A stretch of 64,000 bases of DNA from Methanobacterium_B sp963703015 (lineage in GTDB: Archaea > Methanobacteriota > Methanobacteria > Methanobacteriales > Methanobacteriaceae), in contig OY969779.1 in the NCBI GenBank assembly GCA_963703015.1, forward strand, positions 1,550,001 to 1,614,000. Reading direction: 5' to 3'. The notes under the pieces were generated by a model. That model was given only the letters and a program-made list of their open reading frames with translations, was not told the DNA's origin and did not search any database. Shown in pieces: positions 43,363 to 53,792 of the stretch (its first letter is position 1; every line of letters starts with the position of its first letter). Position numbers and translations under genes: made by a program.

Positions 43363-43492
43363 GCCAATGAAAATTGGCCATAGGATTCCAATGGTTTTCT
43401 TAGGAATATAAAACAGATTCTAAATTCCGAGAAATCTCAAGGATCCTCATCACAAATTGGTCACAAGAAATTTTTATTTCATAATCCTATGG
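43363..43492 (+). other. Structured intergenic element after gatB
   Basis: Nine bases after the gatB stop, GCCAAT-GAAA-ATTGGC (43363-43378) forms a perfect 6-base stem with a GNRA-type loop. The next ten bases, CCATAGGATT (43378-43387), pair perfectly with AATCCTATGG at 43483-43492, enclosing 95 bases that include GAGA-AA-TCTC and CCAAT/ATTGG pairings. This could be a gatB 3' end, a small RNA, or a leader of the CBS-ParB gene starting at 43616. No known RNA family was recognised. Confidence 0.35.
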
Positions 43493-43615
43493 AATGAATA
43501 AATCCCATTGATCTGTGTTAAGTCAAAAAAAATTAAGTGACTACAGATTGCAGGGATTGAACAGATATAAAACGAAAACAGAATTTCATCAATAATTCTA
43601 GATAGGAGATTTTTA

Positions 43616-44410
43616 ATGACGAGCTCAGCCCTTGTAAAAGATTACATGACTAAAGAAGTAATTACTGTGAATCCAGAAACTCCTAATGAAGAAGTTATAA
43701 TGCTAATGAAGGGTACTGGTCACGATGGATTTCCAGTTAAAACAGATGGTGAAGTTATAGGTATGGTAACAGCCTTTGATCTTCTACTTAAAGAATGGCT
43801 TCCTTTGGTTAAAGACATAATGTCCACGGATATTGTGGTGGCTGAAGAGGATATGTCAATAAATGATGCCGCAAGGGTCATGTTTAGAATGGGAATATCT
43901 AGGCTGCCTGTAATAAATAAAAATTCTAAATTAGTGGGTATTTTAACCAACACAGATATTGTCCGGTCCCACATAGAAAGGTCAACCCCAATGAAAGTGG
44001 ATTACTTCAAAAGAACCCTGGAACAACTTTATGAAATTGATACCAAGGTTGTTCGTATGAAGGTTCCCATAGATAGGATCAGACCAACACAAGACAAGAT
44101 CTTCGCAGATGAACTTCAGGGCAGGACCTATGAAATAAAAAGGGGACTTGCAGAACCCACTATAATAGCACACTCCGGTGATAGATACATTTTGGTGGAT
44201 GGTCATCACAGAACAGTTGCAGCGCTGAAGCTTGGATGTAAAGACATTGACTCATATGTGATACAGTTGGACCATGACATACGCCTTGGACTGGAAAAAA
44301 CAGCTGATAAAAATGGTATTTTCTCTTTTAAAGATATTGAAGTCATAGATGATGCTCAACATCCGTTAATTGCAATTACAAGCAGCCTCAGAAAGGAAGC
44401 TAGAAAATGA
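43616..44410 (+). CDS. CBS-pair / ParB-like (SerK-like) fusion protein
   Basis: 264 residues: two CBS domains (about 1-125, GMVTAFDLLL and GILTNTDIV) followed by a ParB/sulfiredoxin-like domain with PTIIAHSGDRYILVDGHHRTVAAL, the family's ligand loop. Archaeal relatives include an ADP-dependent free serine kinase, SerK of Thermococcus, and the same fold is found in Spo0J/ParB. The position beside hisE and the lack of a HTH argue for a metabolic enzyme rather than a partition protein. Its stop overlaps hisE (ATGA). AGGAG precedes the ATG. Confidence 0.75.
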   Translation: MTSSALVKDYMTKEVITVNPETPNEEVIMLMKGTGHDGFPVKTDGEVIGMVTAFDLLLKEWLPLVKDIMSTDIVVAEEDMSINDAARVMFRMGISRLPVINKNSKLVGILTNTDIVRSHIERSTPMKVDYFKRTLEQLYEIDTKVVRMKVPIDRIRPTQDKIFADELQGRTYEIKRGLAEPTIIAHSGDRYILVDGHHRTVAALKLGCKDIDSYVIQLDHDIRLGLEKTADKNGIFSFKDIEVIDDAQHPLIAITSSLRKEARK

Positions 44411-44700
44411 AAAACAAAGACGCCGTAATAAGAGAACTTTACCAAGTTCTGGAAGACAGAAGAGACAATCCCATAGATTCATACACCTCCAGTATGATGA
44501 TGGATTCTGATAAGAAGGCAGAGGATAAAATACTCGAAAAAGTTGGTGAAGAATCTGCAGAACTCATAATCGCATCAAAAAACGATGAAAATTTGGTTTA
44601 CGAAGCAACGGATCTTATATTCCATACACTGCTTCTTTTGGTGTACAAAGGAGTTGAAATTGATGATCTCTTCGATGAATTTAAAAGAAGAAGGGGTTAA
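44407..44700 (+). CDS. hisE: Phosphoribosyl-ATP pyrophosphatase
   Basis: 97 residues of the MazG-like HisE family. The conserved DKILEKVGEESAELIIASK helix holds the metal-binding acidic residues, and YEATDLIFHTLLLL follows. It hydrolyses phosphoribosyl-ATP to phosphoribosyl-AMP in the second step of histidine synthesis. It is translationally coupled to the CBS-ParB fusion by a 4-base overlap, and no other his gene is nearby, so histidine genes are scattered in this genome. Confidence 0.93.
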   Translation: MKNKDAVIRELYQVLEDRRDNPIDSYTSSMMMDSDKKAEDKILEKVGEESAELIIASKNDENLVYEATDLIFHTLLLLVYKGVEIDDLFDEFKRRRG

Positions 44701-44760
44701 ACACAAATTTTGATATTTAAATATTTCTAATTTTTATTTTCTTAGTTAACGGTGAAACAA

Positions 44761-45900
44761 ATGATTTACAGGGAACTTGGGGTTACCGGCGAAAAAATAT
44801 CCATTCTAGGTTTGGGATGTATGAGATTGCCGGTTAAAAATGGGGATAGTGGACAAGTCGATATGGATCTTGCTGTTCCATTGATAAGAACAGCAATTGA
44901 TAATGGAATAAATTATTTGGACACAGGATATCCATATCACAACGGTCAAAGTGAGATTGCAATTTCTAAAGCAGTTAAGGATGGCTACAGAGAAAAGGTA
45001 TTCATAGCAGATAAATTGCCCATATGGTTAGTTGAAAACACACAAGATATGGATAAGTATCTTGATGAACAGTTAAACAGGCTTGATATCGAATGTATTG
45101 ATTTTTATCTTCTTCACAATTTTAAGGAGAGTTACAGGGAAAAAATGATCTCCAATGGTGTGCTGGAATTTTTAGATGATGCCAAAGCATCTGGAAAAAT
45201 AAAGTACACAGGATTTTCATATCATGGTGAACTGGAACAGTTCTTTGATGTTGTTGATTCCTACAACTGGGACATGTGCCAGGTTCAGTACAATATTATT
45301 GATCAGAACTATCAAGCTGGAAGGGAAGGCATTCGTTACGCAGCAGCCAATGGCGTAGGTGTGGTTATAATGGAACCCTTAAGGGGAGGTACTTTGACTA
45401 AAAATGTTCCAGAAGAAGTTCAGGAAATATGGGACGAATCTAGGGTGAAAAGGGACCCAGCTGAGTGGGCGCTCAGATTTGTCTGGGATCTTGATGATGT
45501 AGATGTTGTGCTGAGTGGAATGAACACCTTGGAAGAACTTGAAGAGAACCTTGAAACTGCTGATCAAGGTTATCCCAACTCTTTAAGTTCTGAAGAGAAG
45601 GAGATCATTCGAGAAGTTAAATCTGTTTACAGCCAGAGAAAACAATATAACTGTACTCAGTGTGGGTACTGTGTTCCATGCCCGGAAGGAGTAGATATTC
45701 CTGCTAATCTTCTTCAACTGAACAATGCCTACATGTTTCAAGACGAGGATAATGCTAAAATGAATTATTACATGGGTGTAAAAGAGGAAAACAGAGCCTC
45801 TAAATGCACATCTTGTGGAGAATGTGAAAAAATCTGTCCACAAATGGTTCCGATCCAAAAAGCACTGAAGGATGTGCGCAAACAATTTGAACAAAACTAA
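44761..45900 (+). CDS. Aldo/keto reductase with C-terminal two-cluster ferredoxin domain
   Basis: About 379 residues. The barrel carries NYLDTGYPYHNG (catalytic Asp and Tyr), KLPIW with the Lys, and IDFYLLHNF with the His. The last 110 residues carry CTQCGYCVPC and CTSCGECEKICP, two [4Fe-4S] sites. Such anaerobic aldo/keto reductases probably use ferredoxin or NADPH to reduce carbonyls; substrate unknown. ATG 44761 is preferred to GTG 44752 because GGTGA sits 7 bases ahead of it. Confidence 0.85.
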   Translation: MIYRELGVTGEKISILGLGCMRLPVKNGDSGQVDMDLAVPLIRTAIDNGINYLDTGYPYHNGQSEIAISKAVKDGYREKVFIADKLPIWLVENTQDMDKYLDEQLNRLDIECIDFYLLHNFKESYREKMISNGVLEFLDDAKASGKIKYTGFSYHGELEQFFDVVDSYNWDMCQVQYNIIDQNYQAGREGIRYAAANGVGVVIMEPLRGGTLTKNVPEEVQEIWDESRVKRDPAEWALRFVWDLDDVDVVLSGMNTLEELEENLETADQGYPNSLSSEEKEIIREVKSVYSQRKQYNCTQCGYCVPCPEGVDIPANLLQLNNAYMFQDEDNAKMNYYMGVKEENRASKCTSCGECEKICPQMVPIQKALKDVRKQFEQN

Positions 45901-45912
45901 TTTTCTTAACTC

Positions 45913-45919
45913 TTTTTTT
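45913..45919 (+). terminator. T7 tract after the aldo/keto reductase gene
   Basis: Seven T begin 13 bases after the stop codon, in a 284-base gap between convergent genes that otherwise contains only AT-rich sequence. A likely U-tract terminator. Confidence 0.45.
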
Positions 45920-46184
45920 CATCAAATGTATCATACTATATACAAAATTTTCCAATACCTCAACAGTACTAAAATTCATTTAAAAATTACATTAGTCTAA
46001 AATGTACTTCAAAAACCTGGAAACACTAAAGATCTGACTGTTTTTAAAAAAATTTGGGCTATATAAAATAAAATAAAGTATCAGTTGCAGATTCGTAACA
46101 GTACAAAACAGTGGCGACTTAATATGTGAGAAAGCTAACCTAAAAAAAAGTTATATAAATAAAATATTGAATTAAAGATGGAAT

Positions 46185-46733
46185 TCATCCTTTGATGGTT
46201 TGTATGAACCTGTCCCTGATTTCTTCGGGTTCCATTGGTATCACAGGAACATCTGCATTTCCAGGCTCAACTTTAATATGTACAAAAACAGGACCTTCTG
46301 AACTTAGAACTTCGCTGAAATCAATCTCAGAATTTAGATCAAAGGAAAATACATTTTTAAATCCAATTGATCTTGCAACATCTCCCAGTTGAAAGCTGGA
46401 AGCATATGTGCACTGGGATCCAGTTGATCCATAACATTCGTTGTCAAGCACGAACCACACCAGATTTTTTGGATTTTGATTGTAAACTGTTACCATACTA
46501 CCCATATTCATGAGTACAGATCCATCTCCATCTATGACAACCACAGGTTTAGTTGTAGACATGGCTACTCCAAGACCAATTGAAGATGCAAGGCCCATGG
46601 ATCCCATCATGTAAAACTGATTTGGAGAGTCCTTCACATGATGCAGTTCTCTGGATGGAAATCCTATGTTACACACAACCAGTTCATCCGTCAGTGCAGA
46701 TGATAATTTTTCTATAGCATCTATCCTTTTCAT
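46185..46733 (-). CDS. comE: Sulfopyruvate decarboxylase subunit beta
   Basis: 182 residues forming the thiamine-diphosphate (PP) domain: GSMGLASSIGLGVAMS, then VVVIDGDGSVLMNMGSM with the GDG Mg/ThDP motif. With ComD it decarboxylates sulfopyruvate to sulfoacetaldehyde in coenzyme M synthesis. It follows comD by 11 bases, and comC lies upstream in the same cluster. Split alpha and beta subunits are the normal arrangement in methanogens. Confidence 0.93.
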   Translation of the reverse strand: MKRIDAIEKLSSALTDELVVCNIGFPSRELHHVKDSPNQFYMMGSMGLASSIGLGVAMSTTKPVVVIDGDGSVLMNMGSMVTVYNQNPKNLVWFVLDNECYGSTGSQCTYASSFQLGDVARSIGFKNVFSFDLNSEIDFSEVLSSEGPVFVHIKVEPGNADVPVIPMEPEEIRDRFIQTIKG

Positions 46734-46744
46734 AAAACTTCACA

Positions 46745-47236
46745 CTACCAGAATTTAATATCTAAGAGTATGCCAATTGGGGCTCCTTCAGCTTCTGCTA
46801 TCTGCCAGGCTTCTGGAATAATATTCATGGCATCTTCAGGTTTTTTTGGATTAAAATACTTTATTGTAAGTGCATCCAGTACCATGGGAGTTGCCTTACC
46901 CATTGGAACTTGAGCACCCATAAACTCTCCCTCAGTACCTCTGTGGCTCATGATCATGAGTACAGGAATTTTATAGAGTTCAAATAACGATGCAAGTGCA
47001 TTTACAGAGTTTCCAAGGCCGGAATTTTGCATTAAAATCCCTGGCTTTTTTCCACCCATGAAGGCACCTGCACAGATCCCAAAACCCTCCTCTTCACGTG
47101 TCACAGGAACATGGATTATGGTTGGATCTTCTTCAACCATCTCCATTAACCTTCCCAAATTTACACACGGAAGTGAAACAATGAAATTTATACCTGCTTT
47201 TTTAATTGCATCGTAAACTGCTTGACTACTGTCCAA
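46745..47236 (-). CDS. comD: Sulfopyruvate decarboxylase subunit alpha
   Basis: 163 residues of the ThDP pyrimidine-binding half. IIHVPVTREEEGFGICAGAFMGG carries the catalytic Glu, and QNSGLGNSVNALASL and MSHRGTEGEF are typical of ComD and related phosphonopyruvate decarboxylases. The start codon is TTG with GGTG 6 bases upstream. It partners ComE (next gene) and lies 107 bases after comC, in a three-gene coenzyme M block. Confidence 0.92.
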   Translation of the reverse strand: MDSSQAVYDAIKKAGINFIVSLPCVNLGRLMEMVEEDPTIIHVPVTREEEGFGICAGAFMGGKKPGILMQNSGLGNSVNALASLFELYKIPVLMIMSHRGTEGEFMGAQVPMGKATPMVLDALTIKYFNPKKPEDAMNIIPEAWQIAEAEGAPIGILLDIKFW

Positions 47237-47343
47237 AAAAACACCTTAATTTTTGTTTGAATATTCAGGTTGAATACTGGGTTTTTAACACCAAAATGAT
47301 GTCAATAAATAAAATTTGTATCAACTAAGTAATAAAAAAATGT

Positions 47344-48375
47344 TTAGGAGCCGCTTAAAATTTTCTCCAAATCGAAGGATAATTCTTCGGATATATCTTT
47401 GATCTGTCCCATTAAAGTGTCATCAAGGGATATTCCATTTTCTTTGCGGTCTTTTATGTTTTTAACTTCCATGTCTCCAGGAATAAAAACATTACCAGAA
47501 TTTCTGATCTCTTCAACAAAGTTATCCACCTGTTCTTTGAAATCTTCAAGATCAGAGAACTTGGATGGATCAATGGCCATAACAAGATCACCCTTGGTAC
47601 ACATGACATTTGGATTTGCTGTTCCAGTCACTTGTTTACCAAAAGCAGCTCTTACAAGAGGACCTGCTAAGATTTCTATCATAAATGAGAGTGCGTACCC
47701 TTTATGTGCACCAAATGGGAGTATAGAACCATTTAAAGCTTCCTCAGGATCTATGGTTGGGTTTCCATCTGCATCTAAGGCAACATTTTCAGGTATTTTC
47801 TCACCTTTACGTTTGGCTTCAAGTAATTTTCCCCTAGCAGATGCTGAAGTTGCCATATCCACAGAAACATAATTTTTATTGGAAGGAATTCCTATTGCCA
47901 CGGGATTTGTGCCTATTATGGGTACTTTACCCCCAATGGGAGCAACAGCAGGTTCAGTGTTGGCTATAACCATTCCAATCATGTCGTTCATTATTGCCAT
48001 ATCAGAGTAGTAACCTGCTACACCGAAGTGGTTGGAGTCATGAACACCAACCATTCCAATACCATTCTTCTTAGCCTTAGCAATGGCAATTTCCATTGCA
48101 GTGTAGGTCACAACATGGCCAAATTTATGATTTCCATTAATCAGAGCCATGGAATCAGTTTCATTTTCGATGGATAGTTCTGCTTCAGGGTCTATTGTAC
48201 CAGCTTTGAGGCCTTTGATGTACTGTGGAAATCTTCCAATACCATGTGATGAAAATCCCTTGAGATCAGCATCTACTGTAACATCTGCAACAATAGATGC
48301 ATCCTCATCTGAAACTTTCATACATTTTAGGATACCCGTTATAATTGATCTTTCCTGTTCTGCTGTTATATTCAT
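47344..48375 (-). CDS. comC: L-sulfolactate dehydrogenase
   Basis: 343 residues of the Ldh2/malate-dehydrogenase-like family. The features are DLKGFSSHGIGRFPQYI, GVHDSNHFGVAGYYSDMA with the catalytic His, IIGTNPVAIGIPS and LPFGAHKGYALSFMIEIL. In methanogens this protein oxidises sulfolactate to sulfopyruvate with NAD, the step before ComDE. The neighbouring comD and comE strongly support ComC over a malate or lactate role. It follows purM by 20 bases, so purM and comC may be one operon. Confidence 0.88.
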   Translation of the reverse strand: MNITAEQERSIITGILKCMKVSDEDASIVADVTVDADLKGFSSHGIGRFPQYIKGLKAGTIDPEAELSIENETDSMALINGNHKFGHVVTYTAMEIAIAKAKKNGIGMVGVHDSNHFGVAGYYSDMAIMNDMIGMVIANTEPAVAPIGGKVPIIGTNPVAIGIPSNKNYVSVDMATSASARGKLLEAKRKGEKIPENVALDADGNPTIDPEEALNGSILPFGAHKGYALSFMIEILAGPLVRAAFGKQVTGTANPNVMCTKGDLVMAIDPSKFSDLEDFKEQVDNFVEEIRNSGNVFIPGDMEVKNIKDRKENGISLDDTLMGQIKDISEELSFDLEKILSGS

Positions 48376-48395
48376 GAACGCACCTTCTATTCCGT

Positions 48396-49424
48396 TTATA
48401 ATATGATTGTACCTTCCTTAAAGGTTTTGATCGTTACTTCTTCGTCTGGATCAGCTGTGACATGACCTATTTTGTAGGCCCGATTATGTTTTTCAATAAG
48501 TTCAATGGTCTTTGTTTCGTCCCCTGGTTTCACAATCACAACAAATCCTATGCCCATGTTGAAGACACGATAGAGTTCTTCTACTGGAACTCCAAGCTCA
48601 TGCATCTGCAAGAAAATTGATTGAGGTTGTGGTAATGATGTGATATTGTAACCAACACCCTTTTTAAGCCGTTTTAGATTGGTGAATCCTCCTCCTGTAA
48701 TGTGGGCGAGACCATGTACTTCCAAATCTGTTTTTAAGAGTTCAATAACAGGATTCACATAAATGTTGGTTGGTTTGAGTAATTCCTCTCCAATTGTTGT
48801 TTCAGGATTATTTGGAAGTTTATCAGTCACCTTAAAATTATTTTCCTCGAAAAATATATTCCTGGCAAGGCTGAGTCCATTACTGTGAATTCCACTACTC
48901 TCAATACCTATCAATATATCTCCTTCAGCTATTGAACTTCCGGTTACAATGCTGTCACTGTCTACTATTCCTATTCCCGTGCCTGCAAGATCGAAGTTCT
49001 TCACTATTTCAGGAAGACTGGCTGTTTCTCCTCCAATCATAGCAACATTTGCAAGTTTACAACCTAACCTGAGTCCTTCCCCTATTTGTTCAGCAACTTC
49101 TGGATCTGGTTTTTCAACGGCAAGATAATCAACCATTGCAATTGGTTCTGCCCCTACACAGATGATGTCATTAACTACCATTGCAATACAGTCTATTCCC
49201 ACTGTATCGTACTTTTCCATCATCTCTGCAACCAGTATTTTGCTTCCCACACCGTCCGTACTCATTGCAATTGCCCTGTCACCAAGATTAACTAAAGCTG
49301 CAAAGTGTCCGGATTCTGTTATGACGTCTCTGTAATTGAGTGTTTCCTTCAGTTTTGAGATCAATGCCGAGACAGTCACCTCTTCAAGACTGATGTCCAC
49401 TCCTGATTCTGAATAGGTTACCAT
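48396..49424 (-). CDS. purM: Phosphoribosylformylglycinamidine cyclo-ligase
   Basis: About 342 residues of the PurM/AIR synthetase family: TYSESGVDISLEE, AMSTDGVGSKILVAEMM, VGIDCIAMVVNDIICVGAEP, GGETASLPEIV and HITGGGFTNLKRL. It closes the imidazole ring in purine synthesis using ATP. ATG 49424 is chosen because GGTGA is six bases upstream; a GTG within that site at 49436 is the alternative. Upstream (minus strand), 49515-49549, lies an inverted repeat; aCPSF1 precedes it. Confidence 0.94.
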   Translation of the reverse strand: MVTYSESGVDISLEEVTVSALISKLKETLNYRDVITESGHFAALVNLGDRAIAMSTDGVGSKILVAEMMEKYDTVGIDCIAMVVNDIICVGAEPIAMVDYLAVEKPDPEVAEQIGEGLRLGCKLANVAMIGGETASLPEIVKNFDLAGTGIGIVDSDSIVTGSSIAEGDILIGIESSGIHSNGLSLARNIFFEENNFKVTDKLPNNPETTIGEELLKPTNIYVNPVIELLKTDLEVHGLAHITGGGFTNLKRLKKGVGYNITSLPQPQSIFLQMHELGVPVEELYRVFNMGIGFVVIVKPGDETKTIELIEKHNRAYKIGHVTADPDEEVTIKTFKEGTIIL

Positions 49425-49514
49425 GAAATTCACCAAAAATTTTTAAAACAACAATTATTTATGAATATTTACACTTGACAGTTTATAAAACTTATATCTA
49501 AATCAACTGTCAAT

Positions 49515-49549
49515 GGGAGGATAAGTTCAGTTAGTAATACCTTCCTCCC
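49515..49549 (-). repeat. Inverted repeat between aCPSF1 and purM
   Basis: GGGAGGA (49515-49521) and TCCTCCC (49543-49549) form a perfect 7-base stem with a 21-base loop, unusually GC-rich for an intergenic stretch in this genome. It lies between the aCPSF1 stop and the purM start and could be a 3' end structure or a regulatory site. The arm resembles a ribosome-binding sequence but is not next to a start codon. Confidence 0.4.
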
Positions 49550-49599
49550 GTTTAAATAAGAATGGTTCATTAAAATATAAAATTTAAATAAACCTAATC

Positions 49600-51512
<1,913 letters not shown>

Positions 51513-51605
51513 GTCTAAAAAAATAAGAAAATTAATTGAACCACATTCTAAATTGATGCGATTCTATATGTTTTATTTAAAATATTAGGTGTAGTTAGAT
51601 TAAAA

Positions 51606-52238
51606 CTAGTTTAATTCTTCGATTTTTTTGGCTACCTCATCATCAGGCAGCATTTTAAATCCTTCTTCTTTAGTTATAATTGCTACCCTAATTCCATTAC
51701 CGGAATAGGTATCTCTTTCCATAGCAGCTTTTATTGCTCTAATTACAACTGATGTTCCCTCTTCAATGTCCATCTCTTGGTTGTAACGGTCTTCAAGAAC
51801 ACCGTATGCTACTGGTGAACCTGATCCTGTGGAAATCATGAGATCTTTAATTACTCCTCCGCTCGGATCTAATGAGAACAGAGCAGGTCCTTTCTCATCC
51901 ACTCCTCCAAGGAGGGTTTGGACATAGTAAGGATAAAATCTTGAAGCATGAAGTATATTTGAGGTCATGTTTGCAGCTGCTTCCACACTCATGGGAGTAC
52001 CATTTCTAAGCCTGTAAAGGGCTACTTCTGCACTAATATACCCCATAAGTTTTTGGGCGTCTGATACTGATCCGGCTATTGTAGCTCCAATATGATCATC
52101 AATTTTAAATATCTTGTCTGCAACCTTGTGGGCAATTAAATTACCCATTGAAGCTCTCCTTTCTGTTGCAAACACAATTCCGTCTTTGCAAGTTACACCA
52201 ACAGTTGTAGTGCCTTTTAATCGATCTTTATCGTTCAT
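51606..52238 (-). CDS. psmB: Proteasome subunit beta
   Basis: 210 residues from ATG 52238 (GAGGTG 6 bases upstream; a GTG at 52247 lies inside that site). A nine-residue propeptide ends in Gly, and self-cleavage should expose Thr10 of TTTVGVTCKDG as the catalytic threonine. The Lys and Asp of the active site are in HKVADKIFKIDD and the KDGIVFATERRASMGN region. It forms the inner rings of the 20S proteasome; the alpha subunit is not in the window. aCPSF1 follows after 101 bases. Confidence 0.95.
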   Translation of the reverse strand: MNDKDRLKGTTTVGVTCKDGIVFATERRASMGNLIAHKVADKIFKIDDHIGATIAGSVSDAQKLMGYISAEVALYRLRNGTPMSVEAAANMTSNILHASRFYPYYVQTLLGGVDEKGPALFSLDPSGGVIKDLMISTGSGSPVAYGVLEDRYNQEMDIEEGTSVVIRAIKAAMERDTYSGNGIRVAIITKEEGFKMLPDDEVAKKIEELN

Positions 52239-52437
52239 GAAATACACCTCTAAAAAAACACGATAAATAAAAATAGTTTTTAAATAATTTTCAAAGTTAA
52301 TTTCTAGGCTTATATGTTAAATTCATTCTATATAAATTATTGCTTCAAACTCCAGTTTTTTTACATAACTTAAATATTCAATGCAATGTTTGAAATAATT
52401 CTAAATAAAACAACTCAAGAATTTTAAGCCCCTTAAT

Positions 52438-52486
52438 ATGCTTTTTTTAGTGGAAGATACTTATAAATCTTTCTTAAAAAAAGCAT
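52438..52486 (-). promoter_or_regulatory. 12-base perfect inverted repeat with central TATA-like sequence
   Basis: ATGCTTTTTTTA (52438-52449) and TAAAAAAAGCAT (52475-52486) are perfect inverted repeats around a 25-base loop. The loop includes CTTATAAA (52460-52467), read on the minus strand as a TATA-like TTTATAAG. It lies 76 bases after the purP stop and about 200 bases before psmB. It could be the purP terminator (T7 on the minus strand) or an operator/promoter for psmB-aCPSF1. The rest of the gap 52248-52561 is AT-rich with other TATA-like sites nearer psmB and no gene. Confidence 0.45.
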
Positions 52487-52561
52487 CGAAAAAGAAGTGA
52501 ATCTGCGGTCTGTGAAAAGATTCATCATGAAATCCAAACTAAAATAAAAAAAGGGACAAGA

Positions 52562-53653
52562 TTAGGTTATTAATATATCTAACTTGTCTTGTTTGGCACC
52601 TTCTTTAATTTCTCTGGCAATTCTACGTCCCATACTCATAAATTCTCCGAAAAGGAGGTAACTGTATGCTGAACTGTCCATGAAAGTGTTAGATCCACCA
52701 TCGATCCTGGCACTCATTTCAAACACAATGATTTCCAGATCATCGGTACATAATGTTTGCAAACAGAAAGGTCCGCTCATTCCCGGTGAGACTAGCTTTT
52801 TAGATCCTTCAACCAGATTATCACCTATTTCAAACACTTGTGGGAGAAGGGATTCCCTCATGACCACAGGATGGTTTCCAGTGATAACATAGGAAGGATC
52901 CAGTGAAACATCCAACTGATCCTTTGCAGGAATTCTTGTTAATCCGTCGATGTTGGACTCGTAACGGCTGTCCATTCCAAGAACTTCAACTTCATTGTTT
53001 AGGGGACTGTAGAAGTAGTGAACACAGTAATTACACCCTGAAACATATTCTTCTATGTGGGCATTTTCCACATCTTCTTCTCCAATCCAGTTTCTCTCAA
53101 GCATGGAATCGATCTTTTGATGGAATTCTTCAGGGTTGGATGCTACAAAATAACCTCTTCCTCCCCTGGCACCTGGGAATTTGACCATGACAGTTCTGTC
53201 TATTTTGGATGGATCATCAAATTTCATTGGGATCCTTATGTCAGATTCTATCAACAGTTCCCTCTCAAGATCCCTTTCTGCTTCCCACCTTAGAATGTCC
53301 CTATTTCCAAACATGGGAACTTTAAAATCATTTTCAATACGATCTAACCCGGCATAGGCAACAAAAGAACCATGTGGTACAACAATACTGTTCATTTCCC
53401 TTAATTTTTCCTGCACATCATCATTCACTATGTCACTAAATTTATCAACTATGATGTATTCATCAGCCACTTTAAAACGTTTATAAGGAACTTCACGCCC
53501 CTTTTCACAAACAACAGCAGTTCTAAAACCTTCTTCTTTAGCACCCTTCAATATGTGAAGGGATGTGTGACTACCTAGCGTTGCTATAGTGATGTCTTCC
53601 TTATCATATCCCTTTAATATTTCGAGAATTTCGTTTCTGTTAACTTTCACCAT
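52562..53653 (-). CDS. purP: Formate-dependent IMP precursor synthase (FAICAR synthetase)
   Basis: 363 residues of the archaeal PurP family: ITIATLGSHTSLHILKGAKEEGF at the start, VVPHGSFVAYAGLDRIE, VKFPGARGGRGYF for ATP binding and EEYVSGCNYCVHYF. It uses formate and ATP to formylate AICAR, replacing the folate-dependent PurH step in methanogens. Length is as expected for the family. It follows no obvious partner; its ATG is preceded by GGAGA. Confidence 0.93.
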   Translation of the reverse strand: MVKVNRNEILEILKGYDKEDITIATLGSHTSLHILKGAKEEGFRTAVVCEKGREVPYKRFKVADEYIIVDKFSDIVNDDVQEKLREMNSIVVPHGSFVAYAGLDRIENDFKVPMFGNRDILRWEAERDLERELLIESDIRIPMKFDDPSKIDRTVMVKFPGARGGRGYFVASNPEEFHQKIDSMLERNWIGEEDVENAHIEEYVSGCNYCVHYFYSPLNNEVEVLGMDSRYESNIDGLTRIPAKDQLDVSLDPSYVITGNHPVVMRESLLPQVFEIGDNLVEGSKKLVSPGMSGPFCLQTLCTDDLEIIVFEMSARIDGGSNTFMDSSAYSYLLFGEFMSMGRRIAREIKEGAKQDKLDILIT

Positions 53654-53792
53654 AAAATCTCTCCTTAATCATTCAAATTTATCAGTCATAATCATTAAAT
53701 AACGTTGGTTGGTTGGGGTAATTATCTTTTTTGTCTTAAGATCGATCCAACGATCTGAAAATATTTAAACTCCCAGATATGAGGTAGTATGT

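Noticed and set aside
43616..44410. Chromosome partition protein ParB
   Set aside because: The ParB-like domain is present, but the HTH and a neighbouring parA are absent, and the gene is coupled to hisE.
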